Of a stretch of DNA of 64,000 bases, positions 57,455 through 64,000 are shown in pieces. The stretch lies in NCBI GenBank assembly GCA_033032175.1, contig CM065309.1, positions 3,844,001 through 3,908,000 on the forward strand. The letters are read 5' to 3'. A model generated the notes under the pieces. That model was given only the letters and a program-made list of their open reading frames with translations. It searched no databases and was not told the DNA's origin. Origin of the DNA: Saturnia japonica. Lineage: Eukaryota > Arthropoda > Insecta > Lepidoptera > Saturniidae. The translations under genes and the position numbers were made by a program. The number at the start of each line of letters is the position of its first letter. Position 1 is the first letter of the stretch.

Positions 57455-58000
57455 CTTAACATTTCAAATTTCGAACTCTACGTCCCTATGAGGCCGTGTC
57501 CTAAAAGTGCATAACCTCTTTAAGCTTAGAAACCTTCAAATGAGGTACAAATATAGTACGGTGACTTTCGAGATATTCCAATTTTAATAAGTATTTGCTT
57601 GTGTTTTTAAGTAAGTTCACCATTTTTGAATAAAATCGGATTGAGTTTTCAAACATCTGTCAAAATAAAATGTAATATAAATCAAAAGCACTAAAGAGTA
57701 TTGATATCAACTTCGAAGCAAATCACCGCCAAAATAACTATCCACCGCTTTTTAACCCCGTTAGGGTATGAATTTCAATAAGATACGAAACACGTCTTCC
57801 ATCAATTTTGTTAAAAAAGGTTTATACAAAATTTGAAGTAGATTGAACCAAGAAATCGCGTTTTCCCATACAAATTTTGCGTTCCTTTTCCACCCCCTTA
57901 CAGGTAGAATTTGGAAAATCCTTTCGTATCGGAAGCCTACGTCATACAAGGAACACACCCTCCAAGTTTCAGTCATTCTGGACAAAGCATTTTATATGTA
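57455..58000 (+). repeat. Unclassified interspersed repeat
   Basis: Contains TTTTTAACCCCGTTAGGGTA and CACCCCCTTACAGGTAGAAT...CCTACGTCATACAAGG phrases typical of insect LINE-derived repeats with internal repetition. Short ORFs here are not credible genes. Confidence 0.4.
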
Positions 58001-58499
58001 TAAATATATTTCTAGTCAAACAACACTCACTTTTTCGTTTTACCTCTTGGTATTTCGGGTTTTACATAAAATCTTTACTGTATAAAATGCAAATTTGTAA
58101 AACACCATCATTTGTAAAGAAAGCTAATTATCTCATATGACGTAGGTAATATTCGTAAAGTAATCTAATCAATCAATAGAGAGCTGTTTTGGATGTTTAA
58201 TGCATAAACTCTTTTATTGTCATTGAAATCAAGTCATCATATTTATGTCAAATAGAATAAATGATGCATAATATGTCAACGTATAATTTTACGAACCATC
58301 AGTTTAAAAACAATCTGTTTTGATTTTGAATTGTCGGTAGTTTGTGAACGGACAGTAATAATTAAGATTTTTTGTTGTCTTTTAAATAAGCAAAATCATT
58401 ATACTAGGACATAAAAGTTTGAATCGTCAATGTCTATTTTGTTTTTGGCACTCGAACGGCCGTTAATGAAGCCGCTCGCTTAGTTCTTAAGTTTGCATA
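58001..58499. other. Intergenic, nothing identified
   Basis: AT-rich, no exon or element recognised. Confidence 0.3.
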
Positions 58500-58620
58500 T
58501 GTTACCATTTGTTCCAGTAGCTGCACTCGAGTAACAGTCTCCCCTACTATGCTTACCGTGTTTTCATTGTGGGTTATATCTTCACCTAACAACAGGTGAG
58601 AATGTGGCAAGAAAAACAAA
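58500..58620 (+). mobile_element. SINE family B, 3' fragment
   Basis: CCAGTAGCTGCACTCGAGTA and CTATGCTTACCGTG...GGTGAGAATGTGGC correspond to the SINE's 3' third; diverged. Confidence 0.45.
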
Positions 58621-60289
58621 TATTTTTTACAAATTAATTTATTAACATTTCATTGCATAACTCCACGAATTAGATATTAAATAAACAGATGATTTTAAGT
58701 AGGTACATTGTAAGAGGCACAAGTATTGGAATTATTAAATAATGTGTTAATTATGACAAACGTCTTATTAACTACATCGTTTATTAATATCAACAGGCTT
58801 TTTAAATTACATATTTTAATTGAACCCATCGTTAACATTGAGTTGATTATCCAAAAAGCGTTTATTTTTTTATGTAGGAGAGACAAATCATAAGTAATGG
58901 AAATGAATACGTAGCTTCCATATTGCATCGCCTAAAATGCTGAAATAGGTAATCTAACTTAAAAATAGTGTCAAATTTGTATAGAATTTTCACATTATAT
59001 GAATATTCAAGTACGTAAAAGTTTTTATTAATTCAAACATGGCATTCATATGTGAGGACATAAAGTTAAAAAAATATTACAAAGTAAATACTAATAATTT
59101 TAAGTTGAAAACGATTTCTACTCGTAGCGACATCTATTAAAATTTTTATGATTTTTTCAATACAAACTTAATTTACTACTTATGATAAAAAAAACGAGAG
59201 AAATGATTTAGTAAACTCTGTAAGGGTTATGTTATAAATAGAGATTGACATAAATAACTATTGTTCGATTAACAAAGATTTAACGTGCCGTTTTCTGTCA
59301 CGGAATAAATGTATTCTTTGTTCTGTGTTTTCTGTTTACCATTTTAGTCTCACCGCGTTTTGACTAGGTACTCTAGTAAATACATAAGTACATTGAAAGA
59401 TTCAAAAGATTTGATGTGAACGAAGATGCATATTTCTAGGATATATACAGAAATTAGTTTACAAATGTAGCTGTTAGAACATATTTATGCTTAGTGAATA
59501 CGTCGTATCCTGTACTATCATCGAAATAAAAATAGAGGTATAATAATATTTAGAATAGTGCACTATAAAGAAAACCTTGCTTCGCACCACGGGCAAATTA
59601 TCTATAACATCCATTCACAACTATTGTGATTAATTTAAATGATTATGTTTTGCTTATTTTGCAGTTTAAATTAGCCAACTAAACTATGAATAAAAATATA
59701 TTCATGCAGACAAAAGTTATGTCCTGAACTATTAAACTAATCTCAAACGATCAGTCTTTATGGTAGTTGTTACGAACTCCGTTTCTTCACTGGTTAATGT
59801 TGTCTACAGTCTGTTGTTCAAGTATTATCGTATTTCATGCTTGGTACCTGAGACTAATTATTTTGTTAGTTATATGCAAAGTTACAAAGTATTTTAAAAT
59901 AGATGTGAAAAGTATTAACACATCTTATATACATTCAAAATCTGCTGAACAAGTCTTAGTCGTATACAGAAAAAAATATATTTATTTAATAGAGTTACAT
60001 TTAAAAAAAAAAAATCTTAAATAGAGTATGGGTCCTATAAGTATGGAGTGCATGTCAATATATTGTTAATGATACATTTAATTCCAGAACTAGACCCTGT
60101 TAAGGTCTAAAGTTCCAATTAATATATAACGATGGATTCAAGTTAATTAATGGACAAAATCAGAGAAATCACATATTGTTTAAATGTAAAATGGAAATGG
60201 AAAAAAACATTTTACGAAATTTTTAGTCCTGACCGGATAATATTATAATAGGCATTATTATCGTTAAAATATCTAAACTAAATAATTAC
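58621..60289. other. Intergenic stretch downstream of the cuticular protein gene
   Basis: AT-rich. On the minus strand a possible poly(A) hexamer lies at 59981-59986, about 300 bases after the cuticular protein stop. Nothing else recognised. Confidence 0.35.
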
Positions 60290-63200
60290 TCATTGTTCGT
60301 AACGGTAGTATTCAGGAGGGGGTTGTTGTGGCCTGGGCTGAGGCGCGATCTGGTGCTGCTGCTGCGTTTGGGGTTTCGGTGTGGGGATCTTCACTACGAT
60401 GTCGGTCGGTTGTCGCTGAACCTGAGGAGTTATCGTTTTTATTACAAGCTTTTATTTAACTTGCTTTATTATTATTATGGGTCAAATCTTGAATCTGAAT
60501 TTTAAGACAGTTATCGTCAACCAATTGAGCTGAAATTTTCTATACGTTTAGTTTGGATGACAATGCATGGTTAACTAAGTGATGTTATTCTATATTTAAT
60601 ATGAATAAGCAATATTACATAGGAAATAGAATAAATTGATGTAATGACTAGGCTTTTAAAAAAATATGGCGGTCTCCTAAAGATGACGAACCACAATTTT
60701 TTAACGCCCCCATGATACGGGTATCCAATAAAAGGGTTTTATGAGATGAATACCAAAAACAAAGTTGAAAATAAAGTTATTTATTATAAAAGTGAGCTTT
60801 TATTCAGTATTAAAAGCTTGTAGCGTAAATAAAAAGGGAGAAAGGCGAATTTGAAATTGAATAATAGGTTTAAAAAAAAAAAATGCGAGTAGATACTCAT
60901 ATTTTAATTAAATTACAATTGCTTGTAAGTACTAAAATAACAGATTTTTCAAACTTTTTGTTCACAAGCTCACTTGATTTAATGTGAAGATATAATAGCA
61001 CGTTAAGCCTAGTGAAGGCTGTTAAGCGCGATTGACAGAAAAAAACGATATCCTAAATGCTAGATTACCGATTTTCAAATTGGTGGCGCTTTACCTAACA
61101 ATGCTATGGTTTCTTCATAATGCTATCCTTCATTGAAAGCTCAAATTGTTGGATAATGTTCTTCTATCTTTTATCGGATAGGTGTATCCACACTCTTTAA
61201 AAAGCATAACTCGTCACATTCTCTTTTGGTATGTTGCGTTTCGGGATCATCAAGTGTGTATCCAGTTACCCACATTGAGGTATTATGTAGATAGTAGGTA
61301 CTACGTACTGGAGACGATGCCTCAATCAGATTTTTTGTAACACGCGTCGAGTGCATACAGTCTCACTAACAGTCTACGTCGGGCACTTGTTGTGATTACA
61401 CGTTTCAGTGCTAAATGTTACTTCATAAATATGCCTTCATGTGCACTGAGATACCGTTTAAACAACTCGAGAAACACAAGCAAAAGTCAAGGAGTGACAT
61501 TTCATTAGAAGTTCAATGTACTAAAACACGTGTGCTCAGTGCCCCGCGCTCCGCACCCCGCATCCCGCGCCCATCATTATGCGATATCAAGTACAGTACG
61601 AACAAAAGTTCGCAATATCTGCTCTAGTACGAAGTACAACACTTCAATAGCTGCCGAGAGGCTTACGGGTTGACATATGACAGTGACGACCAGCGATTGA
61701 TTGTCAGTGGACGGAGCCTTCACTTTGCAGTGCTACTATTAAAAAAGTGTGAACTCACTTCAGCCTTGAATCCCTCTTTAGGATCTGCAGTGTAAGTAAC
61801 GGTTCTGATGAAGCCATCGCTGTCGACAACTGAGTATGAGCCTTTGATGACGTTTCCTTCTCGCTGCTCCTTCCTGTTCTGGTAGTTGGTATACTGGTCA
61901 TCGTTCACGTCAAATCCGAACTGGTATGATGGGTTAGGCTGTGAAAACAAAAATAAATTCAAATAAAAAGTAGGTCTTAGTGTGTGTCACGTGATGTTGA
62001 GTGACAATTTGGCCTAAGATGGTAATACGCTAAGCATAGTGGTGGAAGTGGCTCTCAAGAGCAGCTGCCGGATAACACCTATGGGTACATGGCGATAGAT
62101 TTTCAACTTGAGGGTGGTAGCAAGCCAGGCGGGCAATAGAAAATAGCCTACCACCATCCTATGGTTTCTTCACGATGTTTTCCTTCACAAACTCAGGCTC
62201 ATCGTAGAGATGTGAACTCACGTCAAACGACACGATATCAATGACCCATATTGTTTAAAAAATATAGATTTATTTTTATGACTATCTGTGACCGCGGTTC
62301 CGCTCGCATGGGCTACAGACTGTCAGTATTGTGGTGAGCCTGCTTCCACCCACGGAAGTCGTCCGCCAGTTATTGCTTAATTTTTTGTGCGGAACCCTAA
62401 TTCTCTTTCTAAAATAAAAGTAGCCCTATTTAACATCAGTTATCTGCCAGTGATAGTCCCGTCATAATCTGTCCAACCGTTGTGGAGATTATTCGGAACA
62501 AACAGACGGACAGATAGGCAGACAGACAAAAATTAAAAAAAATGGTTTTCTGTTACAAGTTCCGCATTTACTTTCATACGCACTTAGTAAAAAGCTGTTA
62601 TTTTGTCACTACAAACAGACACTTCAATTTTATTAATTGTATAGATAATGGACTTACGAAGTTATTTGGAGAAACATTAAAACCAGTTTCTTCTTGACCC
62701 TGTTTTATGGTACGTTAGTTTTATGCGGTTGAATTTTATATAATTTACAAATATTGTGTGAGGAAGTTGTTTGTTTAGTTTTAATAAACTGCTCTGGGCC
62801 AATGAAGTACTAAATATTTGAAGTAAAACTCTTAGTCGGTTATCAGTCCATGTTAAATCCAAAACGACATACTTATTATGTTAAAATCTCTAACATCGTA
62901 TTTGCAGTTTGCCCGTTGAAGTTAAAATAAAGTGAGAAGGGTAAAATAAATTCCTAATAGTTATTTCAAAACATAATGTTATATAATTAATACTGACAGT
63001 AATAAATAACTACTGAATTTTTATTTATTAATGTAATATCTAGGCAAGCAAGCTTTGTTCGGTATCTTAAGAAAAAAACTATATTTTATTAAAAAGTATG
63101 TTATGAAATACAAAATATTTGTGAAATTGTTAGAGCCGTTTCCGAGAATTTCTCATTTAATAGTTATAGTTTTGAACTTTTATACTTAACTTGTGAATGA

Positions 63201-64000
63201 TTTTATTAGAGTAAAGTATCTCCTAAATATGTCAGGGAGAAAAATGCACAAATTATTGTTCCTAGTACAATAATTTTCAACAGTGAAATTACAAAAGTGT
63301 TTTACATAATTCGGATAAAGTATTATTCCCTTTCATAACAATCGATAAATTTATAAGCATTACGTATCGACATAAGTAGACCTGTATAGAGCGTCGGATC
63401 AAGTTTCTGAGTGAAAGTTGTTGGATCAGTTCAAGCCGATGTAGAGCATTTAATCTGATACGTAAGCCTGGCCTTAAATACTATCTCTGGTATATTGGAA
63501 TGGCATAAATTATGTTACAAAATTCTACAACTCTTAACTAGGGATTTTTTGCACTATTAAAGTAAACTATTAAGAGAAAAAGACTTCGAATCCAGTAACT
63601 TATTTACTATATCTACCTACTACAACATTTAACCCTTTGAATTTTCTAAAATTTATGAAGCTAGTTGTATTTATTATTCCAGGTAAATCAATAATCACAG
63701 GAAATATCTAAGGTTAAAAACCCTTTCTTGCACGTCCCTGTAAAGTGTTCGTATGTTGTCTGTTGATTGCACTTAGAGCTCACTTAGTCAGAGTTCATTT
63801 ACCGCTCTGTCTCGTACGTTGGATTAGAGCGAACAACTAATTTGAGTAAAAAATTATACGTGTATAATTACGTCATAGTCTTCCTGCTCACGTTGGGCTT
63901 GCTTTGGCTGCTCATACTGTTGGTTGTATTGTGGTTGGGCTTGATACTGTTGTTGCGGTTGAGCCTGGTATTGTTGTTGAGGTTGGGGCTGAGGTTGGTA
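60290..64000 (-). CDS. Cuticular protein with Rebers-Riddiford (CPR) chitin-binding domain, 5' partial
   Basis: Secreted structural protein of the exoskeleton. Exons on the minus strand: 63872 to beyond 64000, 61759-61938, 60290-60421; 146 residues visible, all junctions in phase 0 with clean GT-AG. The first visible exon is a Gln/Pro/Tyr-rich repeat (QPQQQYQAQP units) ending EQEDYD. The middle exon is the chitin-binding domain: PNPSYQFGFDVNDDQYTNYQ, KEQREGNVIKGSYSVVDSDG and TVTYTADPKEGFKAE. The last exon starts VQRQPTDIVVKIPTPKP, is again Gln/Pro-rich, and ends EYYRYEQ. The domain is a typical RR type, nearer RR-2 than RR-1. The signal peptide exon lies beyond the right edge. Such genes are usually moult-regulated; no regulatory site is visible. 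Confidence 0.9.
61000..61150 (-). mobile_element. SINE family B, diverged copy
   Basis: Minus-strand remnants: CGTTAAGCCTAGTGAAGGCT and ATGCTATGGTTTCTTCATAA...CATTGAAAGCTCA. In the last intron of the cuticular protein gene. Confidence 0.45.
61759..61938 (-). CDS. Cuticular protein exon: chitin-binding domain
   Basis: Exactly 60 codons in phase 0, after TTTTCACAG and ending at GAA|GTGAGT. Encodes nearly the whole RR domain, with the aromatic residues that bind chitin (Y and F in SYQFGF, the Y in GSYSV and VTYTAD). Confidence 0.92.
62000..62240 (-). mobile_element. SINE family B copy
   Basis: Reverse orientation: TTTGGCCTAAGATGGTAATA, CACCTATGGGTACATGGCGA, ACCACCATCCTATGG and the head 'gtgaactcacgtc'. 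In an intron of the cuticular protein gene. Confidence 0.65.
62283..62645 (+). repeat. Repeat family C with internal deletion
   Basis: TATCTGTGACCGCGGTTCCG start and TTTTATTAATTGTATAGAT end, but the segment around TGGTTTACTCAGCATAAGCC is missing, giving about 360 instead of 530 bases. Confidence 0.6.
62646..63871. other. Intron of the cuticular protein gene, nothing identified
   Basis: AT-rich intronic DNA with no exon or bounded repeat recognised. Confidence 0.35.
63872..64000 (-). CDS. Cuticular protein exon: Gln/Pro-rich repeat region, cut by window edge
   Basis: 43 codons visible, ending EQEDYD at the donor GAC|GTAATT. Units of Q/P/Y such as QQQYQAQPQQQYQAQPQYN suggest slippage-prone repeats that may vary in number between individuals. 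Confidence 0.85.

Noticed and set aside
1..64000. CRISPR array, operon or prokaryotic system
   Set aside because: No regularly spaced short repeats and no gene clusters of that kind; the window is clearly insect nuclear DNA.

Overview
The window reads as nuclear DNA of a lepidopteran (moth or butterfly). It is AT-rich, its host genes are intron-rich with GT-AG junctions, the protein-coding families are insect ones, and it is packed with tRNA-derived SINEs, 3' pieces of non-LTR retrotransposons and other interspersed repeats. No prokaryotic or organellar features and no CRISPR array are seen. Most long introns and spacers are a mosaic of old repeats.

Layout. 1-9.9 kb: repeat-rich, with two serpin exons (6611-6814, 7679-7821, minus strand) and one weak candidate exon (1966-2099, minus). 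10.6-11.5 kb: a two-exon gene (plus) for a small one-span membrane protein like Drosophila anon-73B1. 13.0-33.5 kb: MTF-1 (minus), the metal-responsive transcription factor, rebuilt as six coding exons of 782 codons with six C2H2 fingers and two tandem copper-type cysteine clusters. It converges with the anon-73B1-like gene. Its 12-kb third intron holds a broken R1-clade retrotransposon sitting in an (AC)n microsatellite, a second LINE remnant and a GC-rich inverted-repeat element. 35.3-54.6 kb: a Spaetzle-type cystine-knot ligand gene (plus), five coding exons, 211 codons, head-to-head with MTF-1. Nested in its second intron on the same strand is an intronless integrase-derived gene (45039-46351) that has lost two of three catalytic acids and carries a late frameshift. 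60.3-64.0 kb and beyond: the 3' part of a cuticular protein gene of the Rebers-Riddiford (CPR) family (minus); its 5' end lies outside the window.

Functional links. MTF-1 controls metallothionein-type metal responses, the Spaetzle-type ligand belongs to Toll/neurotrophin-like signalling, serpins commonly restrain the protease cascades that activate Spaetzle, and the CPR protein is structural cuticle. The sequence gives no evidence that these neighbours act together; the closeness of serpin and Spaetzle-type genes is probably chance.

All exon models were made by eye from splice dinucleotides, reading phase and conserved motifs. The joined lengths are exact multiples of three for MTF-1, the Spaetzle-type gene and the anon-73B1-like gene, which supports them. 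Repeat boundaries are approximate (about 5 to 20 bases).
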